A stretch of 44,238 bases of DNA from a virus. The stretch spans positions 1-44,238 of the IMG/VR virus record IMGVR_UViG_3300040815_000700; one strand, written 5' to 3'. The position numbers and the translations under genes are program-made. The notes beneath the pieces are model-generated. The model did no database searches and was not told the origin of the DNA. It saw only the letters and a program-made list of their open reading frames with translations. This document shows, piece after piece, positions 1-6,844 of the stretch (position 1 is its first letter; each line of letters opens with the position of its first letter).

Positions 1-359
1 GCAATGCCTACAATTAAGTCGCCTGTATATTTAGGATTTTCTTTCTTTGTAGCTACACCTACGCCATCGCCATGACTAGGAATATGTGCTGTAGATCTGT
101 AGTTAGGATTCTCTCTTGGAACATATGCTTCAAAGCTAGATGTTTTCTTTTTGCGTGTAGTGTGTTCGCCACGTACATAAGAAAGATACTGTTCGAACGT
201 ATCGAACTGTGCCGAATGGCAGTTGTTTCTACGCATCTGCTTGTTGTGCGCTCGCCAATCTTGTTCTAGTTTAAGTCGTTGATTATCTGTGATCTTTTTT
301 GCCTTACGTTTCTTATAATTAGTAGTTGTTAGGTAAGGACCTACCAGCGACATCGTCAT
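1..359 (-). CDS. Conserved phage protein, 3' end cut by the window edge
   Basis: The reading frame runs from an ATG at 359 to beyond position 1 without a stop, so only the N-terminal ~119 residues are present. The start is supported by GGAG seven bases upstream; a second ATG lies two codons in. The N-terminus reads MTMSLVGPYLTTTNYKKRK, followed by a Lys/Arg-rich segment, and the last visible part contains YTGDLIVGIA. This combination resembles a small conserved protein of unknown function found in T4-like marine cyanophages (from memory, not searched). It lies downstream of a strong sigma70-type promoter at 394-422. No function can be assigned. Confidence 0.75.
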   Translation of the reverse strand, partial: MTMSLVGPYLTTTNYKKRKAKKITDNQRLKLEQDWRAHNKQMRRNNCHSAQFDTFEQYLSYVRGEHTTRKKKTSSFEAYVPRENPNYRSTAHIPSHGDGVGVATKKENPKYTGDLIVGI

Positions 360-393
360 AAAAAAACTCCTGCTATTGTTAAACTGTATAAAC

Positions 394-422
394 AGTATAG
401 CAGAAGTTAGTGTAGTTGTCAA
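394..422 (-). promoter_or_regulatory. sigma70-type promoter for the gene at 1-359
   Basis: On the minus strand TTGACA (417-422) is followed after exactly 17 bases by TATACT (394-399). The -35 box has the GG prefix (GGTTGACA) seen at most other promoters of this class in the window. Confidence 0.75.
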
Positions 423-427
423 CCTTT

Positions 428-763
428 TTATTCTGATATATCTTTGTCGCCAAATTCTTCTGCTATAAACTGTCCAAATGCTTCGCCTATTATCCATATG
501 AACACAAGAACGTAAGCTAGAACAATAAGAACTATTGGTATAACTATTATTTGTAACCACAAAGGTTTGTCTTTTATCCAATATATAAATTTTTTGATTT
601 TGTTCTTTATACCTTCAAGAAAGAAATGGCCAATAGTCCATCTAAGAATTCGCATAACAATTAATACAGGTGATGAGATAACTTCAAATAACAAAAGGAA
701 GGCGTCAACTGCTAAGTCAACCAAATGATCAATGTTAGCCCATTTTTTAAATTTTTGCCACAT
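428..763 (-). CDS. Small membrane protein of unknown function
   Basis: 111 residues starting MWQKFKKWANIDHL. I chose the ATG at 763 because GAGGGAG lies just upstream; an in-frame extension to 793 would cover the late-promoter element. Two hydrophobic stretches are visible (about residues 17-40, and about 73-98 with IIVIPIVLIVLAYVLVF), separated by a Lys-rich amphipathic region. The C-terminus is acidic (EEFGDKDISE). This suggests an inner-membrane protein with two membrane segments. It could be holin-like or a host-membrane modifier, but no family was recognised. It follows a perfect late-type box at 781-788. Confidence 0.7.
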   Translation of the reverse strand: MWQKFKKWANIDHLVDLAVDAFLLLFEVISSPVLIVMRILRWTIGHFFLEGIKNKIKKFIYWIKDKPLWLQIIVIPIVLIVLAYVLVFIWIIGEAFGQFIAEEFGDKDISE

Positions 764-780
764 AGTAGATCTCCCTCTAC

Positions 781-788
781 TATTTATA
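781..788 (-). promoter_or_regulatory. T4-type late promoter element (TATAAATA)
   Basis: The minus strand reads TATAAATA exactly, the consensus of T4 late promoters recognised by the gp55 sigma factor. It lies 17 bases upstream of the start at 763, leaving room for a Shine-Dalgarno sequence. Confidence 0.6.
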
Positions 789-834
789 GCCAAAAAGAAA
801 GGGGCAAGTTTCCCTGCCCCTTAATTACGTTTAC

Positions 835-2625
835 TTAATGTACGCCGTGTGGTAGTTTAGAATAGTCAACCATGTAATAGCCCGACTTGTGCATTTCAAC
901 TGCATCAGCATATTTTGTATCAAGTAATTCTTGAGCCATTGCGCCTTTTTGTACAGTTTCTTTGTCCCATACGTAGTTGTAAGTGTATGTATTAATGTCT
1001 GCAACTTTGCCTGCAAATTTAACATTCTCTTTTAACCGTACATCTGAGAACCACTTCTTAACTTTTCTGCCAGCACTCTTAGCTGCATTTGCTGTTGCAT
1101 TTGCTGCATCTGTTGCCGCCTTTTCTGCTGCTCTTGCTGCATCGTTAATTGCTTTATTAGCTGCATTAATAGCATTATTACATTGATTGATTGCACTGTT
1201 ACATGCATTAATTGTTGAATTAGCAGCATTCATTGCATTCTGTGCCGACACAACTTCTGATGTCCATTTAGCTGCTTCGTTTCCCCAATGTGCTACGGAG
1301 TTTGCTGCATTGCTAATTTCATTTGTTGCAGCATTTACTGCATCTTCAGTAGTGTGTACTGCTTGGTTAGCTGCGTTTAATCCTGCTTCTGCGGCTGCTT
1401 GCGAATCTTGTGCAATACTTAATGCCATATTTGCAGCTTTCATAGCTTCGTCGTGGGCATCATCTAAGTGGCCTGTGATATAGTCTGTTGCTTCGTCAAT
1501 TGTGCCGCCTGCATCTAAGATAGCATTAGCACCATCAATGACTGGATTCATATCAATGTTTACGTCTACATCAGCATCTAATCCAATTAATACTGCTGCC
1601 TTACCGCTAATACCAAGTGACACTGTATTATCTTCAAACGTTGCATGAGCTTCACCAGAAATACCTACTTGTGCGCCAATTGATGCACCTACTTCGCCGC
1701 TTGCTTCAACGTTACCAACGTGTGCTGTGCCACTTGCGTCAGCGCCTACATTTGCGCCTGCAATTGCGCCTCCTTCTACTGATGCACCGTGTTTACCAAC
1801 ACTTGCACTACCGCCAGCTTGTGCATATGCTTCCGCATGTACGCCAGCTTCACCTTCGGCACCTGCATCAATACTTACATCACCTAGTGGCGTATCTAAG
1901 CCTACTTCAGCATCTGCTGATCCTGATACACCTGCTTCTGCTCTTGCACTTACTCCAACTTCTGCGGCTGCTGTTGCATCGCTGCCATCCCAGCCTCCAC
2001 TAGCATTTGCATGTGCTTCTGCTTCTGCACTTGCATGTGCTTCTGCTTCCGCGCTAGTGTTTGCATGAGCTGTTCCAATGCCGCCTAAGTCTTGTTCTGC
2101 ATGTGCTTCTGCGCCTGTGCTTGCACTTGCTTCTGCGCTTGCATGTGCTTCTGCACCTGCTGCAAATGAACTGTCAGTAACTTCTGCACCGGCACTTGCT
2201 CCGGCTTCTGCTGTTGCACTTGCTTCAGCATGTGCGCTTGCACCTACTTGATCGTTTCCCGCTTTAGCACTAGTGCTAGTTTCAGCATATTGAATGACAT
2301 GCACACTATATTGTGGTTGAGCTACTTGTTGAACATTTGCTTGTGCATTTAATACTGCTTCGTGTGCAGCATCGTATTCTTCAGACTTAGCTCTTTGATC
2401 TGCTAATGCAGCATCATGATCAGCTTGTGCTTGATTATAATGTGCTTGTGCATGTTTTTGATCTTCTTGTGCTACATGCTGCTCTCTTTCAGCATTTGCT
2501 TTGTTATCGCTTGCTGATGTTTTTTGTTGAGATGCAGCTTTTAATTGATTTTCAGCATCTCTTTTTTTACTAGATTCTTGATTTTTACGATTTTGGGCAT
2601 TTGCCTTATCTTGTTCTGCACTCAT
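835..2625 (-). CDS. Tail-fibre-like protein with C-terminal S74 peptidase chaperone domain
   Basis: 596 residues. Residues 1-95 are charged, Gln/Ala-rich and probably coiled coil. The centre (about 110-350) is extremely rich in Ala, Glu, Gly and Ser with repeated AHASAEASA-like units and almost no large hydrophobic residues. Residues 385-525 are a further Ala/Asn-rich coiled-coil stretch. The last ~70 residues carry the intramolecular chaperone signature SDVRLKENV followed by YNYVWDKE and MAQELLD, as in the S74 (endosialidase-type) family, where a Ser-Lys dyad releases the chaperone after trimer folding. The Ser of SDVRLK is the expected cleavage residue. By family this should be a trimeric virion fibre or decoration. 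The low-complexity centre is unusual and may form an extended stalk. Confidence 0.8.
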   Translation of the reverse strand: MSAEQDKANAQNRKNQESSKKRDAENQLKAASQQKTSASDNKANAEREQHVAQEDQKHAQAHYNQAQADHDAALADQRAKSEEYDAAHEAVLNAQANVQQVAQPQYSVHVIQYAETSTSAKAGNDQVGASAHAEASATAEAGASAGAEVTDSSFAAGAEAHASAEASASTGAEAHAEQDLGGIGTAHANTSAEAEAHASAEAEAHANASGGWDGSDATAAAEVGVSARAEAGVSGSADAEVGLDTPLGDVSIDAGAEGEAGVHAEAYAQAGGSASVGKHGASVEGGAIAGANVGADASGTAHVGNVEASGEVGASIGAQVGISGEAHATFEDNTVSLGISGKAAVLIGLDADVDVNIDMNPVIDGANAILDAGGTIDEATDYITGHLDDAHDEAMKAANMALSIAQDSQAAAEAGLNAANQAVHTTEDAVNAATNEISNAANSVAHWGNEAAKWTSEVVSAQNAMNAANSTINACNSAINQCNNAINAANKAINDAARAAEKAATDAANATANAAKSAGRKVKKWFSDVRLKENVKFAGKVADINTYTYNYVWDKETVQKGAMAQELLDTKYADAVEMHKSGYYMVDYSKLPHGVH

Positions 2626-2637
2626 TTAAGATATCTC

Positions 2638-3123
2638 CTATTTTTTGTTTTCCATAAGCTGAACTGCTTTATCATACTCACTTCTACTTATAACTTCTTC
2701 ACGTAGTAGCTTCTCTCTATTGGCTAGATGCTTCATGGTAATTTCTTTCTTTGATCCGCCAAAGTATGCTACAGCGTGTCCTTCTTCAACTAGGATATCT
2801 GTTACTAACTTTGTCTCTCCGTTGTAGTCTACTTTAAAATCTCCTAAGATGCGTCCAAACTTGCCCTTCATGTCTTCGCCTTTGCGATCTTCAGTAGTAA
2901 TAAGTTTGCCTCCGTGTTTCATAAGTTCTTTCAAACGTGCTTTTGCTGCTTCACCAAACAAATCTTCTACTTTATCTCTTGTGCGCGACTCCGGAGTGTC
3001 GATACCCATTACGCGAACACGTTCATCTGTTAGTGTAACTCCAAATCCTAGATCAATATCTACATCTACTGTGTCGCCGTCTACTACTTTAACGACTCTT
3101 ACATCATATTCGTTTTGTTGCAT
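2638..3123 (-). CDS. Thermonuclease (SNase-like) domain protein
   Basis: 161 residues with a staphylococcal-nuclease (OB-fold) domain. KVVDGDTVDVDIDLGFG is the N-terminal SNase motif, RVRVMGIDTPES supplies the conserved Arg and Asp of the calcium-binding active site, and GKFGRILGD matches the second catalytic Arg region. LVEEGHAVAY is the C-terminal SNase signature. The family cuts single- and double-stranded nucleic acid. There is no signal peptide, so it should act in the host cytoplasm, plausibly in host DNA breakdown or nucleotide recycling alongside NrdAB. It ends 12 bases before the S74 protein gene. Confidence 0.85.
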   Translation of the reverse strand: MQQNEYDVRVVKVVDGDTVDVDIDLGFGVTLTDERVRVMGIDTPESRTRDKVEDLFGEAAKARLKELMKHGGKLITTEDRKGEDMKGKFGRILGDFKVDYNGETKLVTDILVEEGHAVAYFGGSKKEITMKHLANREKLLREEVISRSEYDKAVQLMENKK

Positions 3124-3138
3124 AATTTTTGCCCTTTA

Positions 3139-3276
3139 TTAGCTTAATTTCTTTTTGATCCATAAGATAGTAGCATAAACTACAATACCATAGACTGTTG
3201 CGAGAGCAATATCTACTACATGCTCTCGCATGTCATATATAAATTGTATCCCTGCTTGTACATCACCTTCAGACAT
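3139..3276 (-). CDS. 45-residue single-span membrane microprotein
   Basis: A short gene starting MSEGDVQAGIQFIYDM and ending WIKKKLS, with AAGGAGAA just upstream of the ATG. Residues ~21-40 (VDIALATVYGIVVYATILWI) form one membrane span followed by a Lys-rich tail, predicting a cytoplasmic C-terminus. It sits 15 bases upstream of the thermonuclease gene and behind a late-type element at 3299-3306. Function unknown. Confidence 0.6.
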   Translation of the reverse strand: MSEGDVQAGIQFIYDMREHVVDIALATVYGIVVYATILWIKKKLS

Positions 3277-3298
3277 TTGCTTCTCCTTATAACTACGT

Positions 3299-3306
3299 AT
3301 ATTTAG
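3299..3306 (-). promoter_or_regulatory. Late-promoter-like element (CTAAATAT)
   Basis: The minus strand reads CTAAATAT, a variant of the T4-type late box, 22 bases before the ATG of the 45-residue microprotein. It lies immediately after a terminator, consistent with a new transcription unit. Confidence 0.5.
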
Positions 3307-3312
3307 TCACAA

Positions 3313-3339
3313 AAAAAGCAACCCTAAAGGTTGCTTTTT
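3313..3339 (-). terminator. Rho-independent terminator after the barrel-like protein gene
   Basis: An 11-bp stem (AAAAAGCAACC with GGTTGCTTTTT) and a 5-base loop, followed on the minus strand by a T run. A/T ends on both sides mean it could also work on the plus strand. Confidence 0.75.
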
Positions 3340-3365
3340 GTTATATAAAATTTAATATATTGTTA

Positions 3366-3749
3366 TTAGAAACTAAACGTTGTCATTAATTTGATTTCAC
3401 CGCGTTCTTCTGCTTCTAGGTCATATGATGTTGTTGCTTCTAATTCAATGCTGTCTGTCAAACCATAAGTTACACCAAAATCAACCACTGGAAGATGATC
3501 GAACTCATCATCAAATGTTACTTTATTGTCATTGTCCCAAATATTCAACATTGTGCCCATTGTGAAGTTAGCCATGCCAAATGCATAACCTAATTCTGGC
3601 TCAATTGTCATTGTTGTTGTTTCTGCATCCACCATATGTGTTGCTACAACGTCTGTGTTAAGAGTAACACCAGTTGTACCTAAGTCAACTGCTCCTGCTA
3701 CTGTTGCTGATGCAGCCAACGCGGCTGCTGCGATAAATACTGTACGCAT
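3366..3749 (-). CDS. Secreted, beta-barrel-like outer-membrane protein
   Basis: 127 residues. The ATG at 3749 has AAAGG upstream, and an in-frame TTG further upstream is less likely. The N-terminus MRTVFIAAAALAASATVAGA is a clear Sec signal peptide with an A-x-A-like cleavage site. The mature part alternates polar and hydrophobic residues (TTTMTIEPELGYAF, VVDFGVTYGLTDSIELEATTSY) and ends in Phe (LMTTFSF), as outer-membrane barrel strands do. At ~107 mature residues it is short for a full barrel. It has its own terminators on both sides, so it is an isolated unit. A phage-encoded envelope protein of this kind could alter the host surface or be an acquired porin fragment. Confidence 0.65.
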   Translation of the reverse strand: MRTVFIAAAALAASATVAGAVDLGTTGVTLNTDVVATHMVDAETTTMTIEPELGYAFGMANFTMGTMLNIWDNDNKVTFDDEFDHLPVVDFGVTYGLTDSIELEATTSYDLEAEERGEIKLMTTFSF

Positions 3750-3777
3750 TATAATACCTTTCAAGTTGTAATGTCAT

Positions 3778-3806
3778 AAAAAAGGGCAAGTTCACGCTTG
3801 CCCTTT
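3778..3806 (-). terminator. Rho-independent terminator upstream of the barrel-like protein
   Basis: The stem AAAGGGCAAG/CTTGCCCTTT has a 6-base loop and a run of six T on the minus strand. It would end transcription coming from the 3897-4112 gene. Confidence 0.75.
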
Positions 3807-3896
3807 GACGTTTTATTTACACTAGTAATCTATGTTGTTGTTCGCTTTAGAGCGTATTTTGAGAAGTTAAGATATACTTGTTACTCATTTGCAACA

Positions 3897-4112
3897 CTAT
3901 CCTCCCGGTACAAATTCTTTAGGAGTATACCAAACCTTTTGATTGTGTATACGTCCTAGCAGTTCTTGTATCTCACGCATTTCTGCTCTTAACTGTTCGC
4001 TGGTATCACCTTGAGCAATGGCTAAACCTCTACGGCCAGCCTTTGCTCTTAGTGCTTGTTCGATAACCTCAATATCTCTTACTGTAAGTTCAAAGTTATT
4101 ATTAGGTTTCAA
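3897..4112 (-). CDS. Small conserved T4-like phage protein
   Basis: 71 residues with a TTG start at 4112, chosen because AGGAG lies seven bases upstream; a longer frame to 4130 would place the start inside that site. The sequence contains NFELTVRDIEVIEQALR and ends LLGRIHNQKVWYTPK. I recall very similar small proteins of unknown function in marine T4-like phages, with the same order of an ELTVRDIE helix and a C-terminal LLGRIHNQK motif. It is likely helical and cytoplasmic. It follows the tmRNA and its terminator. Confidence 0.7.
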   Translation of the reverse strand: MKPNNNFELTVRDIEVIEQALRAKAGRRGLAIAQGDTSEQLRAEMREIQELLGRIHNQKVWYTPKEFVPGG

Positions 4113-4128
4113 TCTGTGTCTCCTATAC

Positions 4129-4154
4129 AAAAGAAAGCACCCGAAGGTGCTTTC
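4129..4154 (-). terminator. Rho-independent terminator of the tmRNA gene
   Basis: The 9-bp stem GAAAGCACC/GGTGCTTTC closes a UUCG tetraloop on the minus strand, followed by TTTT. It lies directly downstream of the tmRNA coding piece. Confidence 0.85.
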
Positions 4155-4483
4155 CTGCTATGTTTGGTAACAAGGTCTAACTACCTCGTAGCTGCCCTTA
4201 GGCTGCTAATGAATAATTTGCGTTTGCAATTATTAAGTTTGTTCGCGGTAACGGCGCTTACATCCCGGTAACTCCACTCATCTAATAGTTCGCCAATCGA
4301 TCCCAACTCTACCCCATCAAAAACACACTACTTGCAGTATCTTCCTCTGCGTAACCTCTATGGTAGGAGGTAACTTAGTTTATTCGTAGCCTTGCCACTT
4401 CTAGTTCAAAGCAGTGTGTTTATGGTGGAGTAGCCGGGATTCGAACCCGGGTCTTGCTCGCCGTTCAACTTGTTTCAACGTTA
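4155..4483 (-). ncRNA. ssrA: Circularly permuted two-piece tmRNA (ssrA)
   Basis: On the minus strand the acceptor piece comes first and ends at 4423 in CTACTCCACCA, preceded by a T arm with stem CCGGG/CCCGG around TTCGAAT. About 107 bases of spacer follow, then the coding piece begins at 4315 with GGGGTAG. That heptamer pairs with CTACTCC at the 3' end (six Watson-Crick pairs and one G-U), rebuilding a tRNA-like acceptor stem. The coding piece has a D-arm-like GGGATCGATTGGC and a tag reading frame at 4198-4227. The spacer ends pair (AAACACACTGC with GTAGTGTGTTT), as expected for an excised segment. Permuted tmRNA is characteristic of alphaproteobacteria, some betaproteobacteria and cyanobacteria. 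The product rescues stalled ribosomes. The 5' end near 4483 is estimated from the promoter. Confidence 0.9.
4198..4227 (-). other. tmRNA proteolysis-tag reading frame (ANANYSLAA)
   Basis: The resume codon GCA begins at 4227 and the frame reads A-N-A-N-Y-S-L-A-A then TAA. The LAA end is the ClpXP degron, and the layout matches the E. coli tag ANDENYALAA. The stop lies in the TAAG loop of an imperfect hairpin (TAGCAGCC/GGCAGCTA), the position expected for the helix after the tag. Confidence 0.85.
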
Positions 4484-4490
4484 CATACTA

Positions 4491-4519
4491 TTTATAACAC
4501 AAGTAATACTAGATGTCAA
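4491..4519 (-). promoter_or_regulatory. sigma70-type promoter of the tmRNA
   Basis: GGTTGACA (the TTGACA at 4514-4519) is separated by 17 bases from TATAAA (4491-4496) on the minus strand. This predicts a transcript start at about 4484, just before the acceptor piece. The -35 box overlaps the 3' end of the small gene upstream. Confidence 0.8.
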
Positions 4520-4701
4520 CCTCTATTTCAATAACAGATGTTTGTTCACCTTTCTTTTTTAGTCTAGCCATTTCTGGATCTTCATCAATAAACCAGAAAT
4601 ACAAAAGTAATACTACGTTTGTGAGTATTCGCTTATAGTGATAGGAGAAGTCCTAAACACGATAAACTAACAACAAATTCAATCTTTTCAAATGTAGTCA
4701 T
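4509..4701 (-). pseudogene. Small two-span membrane protein gene with an apparent frameshift
   Basis: An ATG at 4701 with GGGAG upstream opens MTTFEKIEFVVSLSCLGLLL and stops after 22 codons at 4633. The +1 frame then continues YKRILTNVVLLLYFWFIDED and runs to a TAG at 4509 without its own upstream start. Joined, they give a ~63-residue protein with two membrane segments and a charged tail ending EIEVDI, which looks like one gene. The break falls at CTA-TAA-G. It could be a real disabling mutation, an assembly error or a programmed +1 shift; the site is not a classical slippery sequence. Confidence 0.45.
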
Positions 4702-4727
4702 ATCTATCTCCCTAATTGTTATGTTAT

Positions 4728-4756
4728 ACTATAACACAGTTTGATATTTTTGTCTA
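4728..4756 (-). promoter_or_regulatory. sigma70-type promoter before the small membrane gene
   Basis: The minus strand has GGTAGACA (TAGACA at 4751-4756), 17 bases, then TATAGT (4728-4733). It is one mismatch from the GGTTGACA class and lies just upstream of the ATG at 4701. Confidence 0.6.
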
Positions 4757-4759
4757 CCT

Positions 4760-5014
4760 TTAATCGTAGTGTCCGCCAAGTACTGCTACTTTTTGAATAT
4801 CTATTTGTAGCATCTCTGCTTCACGAGCTTTCCATGCTTGTTCAAACCCACGTTCGTATTCGCTTAAACATTGAGATTCGTTATTCCACAAACGTTTGAA
4901 ATAACTTTCATAGTAACCTTCTACAATATCGTCTGGCTCCGATATGGGGATTAGGTGACCTTTAACTAACCAAAAAAGTCTGTTGGCTTCTTTTCTCACA
5001 AATGGACTGCACAC
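4760..5014 (-). CDS. Hypothetical 84-residue protein, GTG start
   Basis: Starts with GTG at 5014 behind a perfect AGGAGG seven bases upstream, so the start is well supported. The product is acidic and rich in aromatic residues (RLFWLVKGHLIPISEPDDIV, YYESYFKRLWNNESQCLSEY, FEQAWKAREAEML). It is probably helical and cytoplasmic, with no motif I recognise. It is the last gene of the unit running from the HAD gene down to the promoter at 4728-4756. Confidence 0.6.
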   Translation of the reverse strand: MCSPFVRKEANRLFWLVKGHLIPISEPDDIVEGYYESYFKRLWNNESQCLSEYERGFEQAWKAREAEMLQIDIQKVAVLGGHYD

Positions 5015-5043
5015 TGTAGGACCTCCTTTGTTTATATCTATAT

Positions 5044-5367
5044 TTACAAATTAAGTGTAGTTAGTGCGCTAACATCTAATCCTTTTGATGCCTTTTGTTT
5101 TTCAGACTCACCCTCTGGGCGTATTGGTCGTAACCAACTATCAGCGATATATGCTCGAGGACTTGGACCTAGTTGTATATCTATATCATCTGCTTCTATC
5201 CACCAGTAGTGGTCTGCAACAGGTGCCTGACAAACTAACCCTCTAAACTGAAATTGTTCGCGTTCGCTAAACTTTCCAATATACTCTGTTACATCTACAA
5301 TTCTTCCAACATTTTTTGGATTTATTGAAAATACAATTACTGCTTTGTCGCCTTGTTGGCAATTCAT
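5044..5367 (-). CDS. Hypothetical 107-residue protein, possible small beta fold
   Basis: The ATG at 5367 overlaps the TGA of the Fe-S protein gene (ATGA), implying translational coupling. Residues 1-30 (GDKAVIVFSINPKNVGRIVDVTEYIG) resemble the start of a small SH3-like beta barrel, and the sequence continues WWIEADDIDIQLGPSPRAYIADSWLRPIRP. This pattern, a barrel followed by a W-L-R-P-I-R-P end, is common in small phage and bacterial hypothetical proteins. The function is unknown; it may assist the Fe-S protein encoded upstream. Confidence 0.6.
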   Translation of the reverse strand: MNCQQGDKAVIVFSINPKNVGRIVDVTEYIGKFSEREQFQFRGLVCQAPVADHYWWIEADDIDIQLGPSPRAYIADSWLRPIRPEGESEKQKASKGLDVSALTTLNL

Positions 5368-6230
5368 TTGATAATCCTTATCATTTGTTCTTTTGGGTCT
5401 GATCCATCATAAGGATAGTTTCCTTCCCATTTGCTGCACCGCGGCTGGCTTGTGCATTCTCTACAGTGTGGTACATAAACTATTTCACCGTCTTTACGGG
5501 TGACGTTACCATCGTAACTATAGCCATTTGTGTCCCATTTAATATCGCCTATTGCGTCTTTCATATCTTTTACAGTTTTGATATTATCAATTACTTGCTG
5601 TGGAATTTCAGGATGTACGTTTTTATGCCAATAGTTAATAACATTTGGAACATTTTCATCTTTACCAAAAAATATAAAATTTTCACATGCTCCTGAATCA
5701 ATCCACGGAGGTTCTTTGTCGTCATAGTGTATTGCTTTTGCAGGACATTTAACAATACAATCATCACAACCTTCGCAATGTTTCCAAAGTCCGTAGTTAC
5801 GTTTTTTACTTCTATCAGGATAATTTACAATAGTAGGTTGGAAACTTATCATGCATACATGACAATCAAATCCAAACTTGAAACTATAAACAAGACTATT
5901 TTTTGCTCGAACACCTAAACCTGCATGTATTACTGCCTGTTTGTAATTAGTGTAAGAAGGATACCAGCCAACAATGCCGCTATTTGACATAATGTCTTTG
6001 GCTTCGTCGTAATGACTGTAATCCCATGTATGACCTGTTTTTACTAGGACTACTGAATTAAATAGATTTTTGAAATGTGTATTATTTGTGTAGTCTACAC
6101 CATACACATGAAATTTATTCTTAACTGGTGAATGTGCGCATTGTAATAAATGTTCGGGACTAAGATATCCAACGTCCCATGTGTCGTCAAATAGTTTTCT
6201 TATATCTTCAAAGTCAATAGTTTCTTGCAT
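5364..6230 (-). CDS. QueG-like 4Fe-4S protein
   Basis: 288 residues. AGLGVRAKNSLV (103-114) and the cysteine block C152-x2-C155-x2-C158-x3-C162-P match the C-terminal half of epoxyqueuosine reductase (QueG), where this motif and a distal Cys (here C182) bind two [4Fe-4S] clusters. Extra cysteines occur at C123/C126 and C256/C259/C265, which QueG does not usually have. QueG uses cobalamin to reduce epoxyqueuosine in tRNA, but this protein is shorter and divergent in its N-terminal half, so that substrate is not assured. The gene is tightly linked to a 2OG-Fe(II) oxygenase upstream and a small partner downstream. The likely role is a cytoplasmic redox enzyme acting on RNA, DNA or a small metabolite. 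Confidence 0.65.
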   Translation of the reverse strand: MQETIDFEDIRKLFDDTWDVGYLSPEHLLQCAHSPVKNKFHVYGVDYTNNTHFKNLFNSVVLVKTGHTWDYSHYDEAKDIMSNSGIVGWYPSYTNYKQAVIHAGLGVRAKNSLVYSFKFGFDCHVCMISFQPTIVNYPDRSKKRNYGLWKHCEGCDDCIVKCPAKAIHYDDKEPPWIDSGACENFIFFGKDENVPNVINYWHKNVHPEIPQQVIDNIKTVKDMKDAIGDIKWDTNGYSYDGNVTRKDGEIVYVPHCRECTSQPRCSKWEGNYPYDGSDPKEQMIRIIK

Positions 6231-6231
6231 A

Positions 6232-6843
6232 TCATAGGTCTAAATCTAAAAGATGGAGGCCTTCTCTAATATTGCCTTTTATAAAACTATTAAATGCAAG
6301 TGTTGTTCGCAAATGTTTTCCTTGTGTTGGTGCAACACTATGAGTAATCTTAGACGGAAATAAAACTATATCTCCTGTTGCTACAGGAATATTTGCCATC
6401 TGCGCATTCCATAAGTTTGTATTTTCAGGTGCGGTTGGAATATAGATTTGCTGAAATTCTTTTTTGTGTAGAATAAGAGCATCTTGGTTTCTGTCTGCAC
6501 TAAAATAAAGACAACCTGATACTAAGCTATTTTGATGTTGGTGCTCGTGGAAATGTTGTCCAGGTGTTAGCCAGCTAAACCAACTTTGAGTAATATATAT
6601 TTCTAAGTCATTATGGGGTGCATATACTTCATGTAGATATTCATCTAATTTTTGTTGTATAAACTGTCGTATATTAGATAACTCAGGCCTATTTAAGACA
6701 TACTGATCTGATCCCATCATGTTGCCAATATTATGCATAGCAACTTCAAATTCTTGCTCGCAAAGTTTGGTTTCTTCTTCTGTAAACTCTCTGCCAATAT
6801 TATCTACTGACACAGCCGAAGGAAATACATCTACATATGGCAT
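6232..6843 (-). CDS. Putative 2OG-Fe(II) oxygenase
   Basis: 203 residues of the type widespread in T4-like marine phages. The double-stranded beta-helix core has WFSWLTPGQHFHEHQHQNS (iron ligands among H101 and H103), a Gly-rich strand LVSGCLYFSAD, and the distal HSVAPTQGKHLRTTLAFN (H168, with R179 expected to hold 2-oxoglutarate). The acidic ligand expected in the usual H-x-D/E motif is replaced by the H-x-H arrangement typical of this subfamily. The substrate is unknown; protein, nucleotide or lipid hydroxylation are all possible. GAGG lies upstream of the ATG. It abuts the QueG-like gene with one intervening base, so the two may act in one pathway. Confidence 0.75.
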   Translation of the reverse strand: MPYVDVFPSAVSVDNIGREFTEEETKLCEQEFEVAMHNIGNMMGSDQYVLNRPELSNIRQFIQQKLDEYLHEVYAPHNDLEIYITQSWFSWLTPGQHFHEHQHQNSLVSGCLYFSADRNQDALILHKKEFQQIYIPTAPENTNLWNAQMANIPVATGDIVLFPSKITHSVAPTQGKHLRTTLAFNSFIKGNIREGLHLLDLDL

Positions 6844-6844
6844 G

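Noticed and set aside
1617-2068. Leu/His-rich and Ala/Pro-rich plus-strand frames opposite the S74 protein
   Set aside because: They are antisense images of the Ala/Gly-rich repeats on the minus strand, with biased composition and no start signals.
4423-4483. A tRNA 3' half with T arm and CCA at 4423-4483
   Set aside because: No matching tRNA 5' half precedes it; the 5' partner lies downstream at 4315 with a tag frame, so it is the acceptor piece of a permuted tmRNA.
5364-6230. A complete queuosine pathway indicated by the QueG-like gene
   Set aside because: No QueA, QueC, QueD, QueE, QueF or Tgt gene is visible in the window, and the protein diverges from QueG in its N-terminal half.
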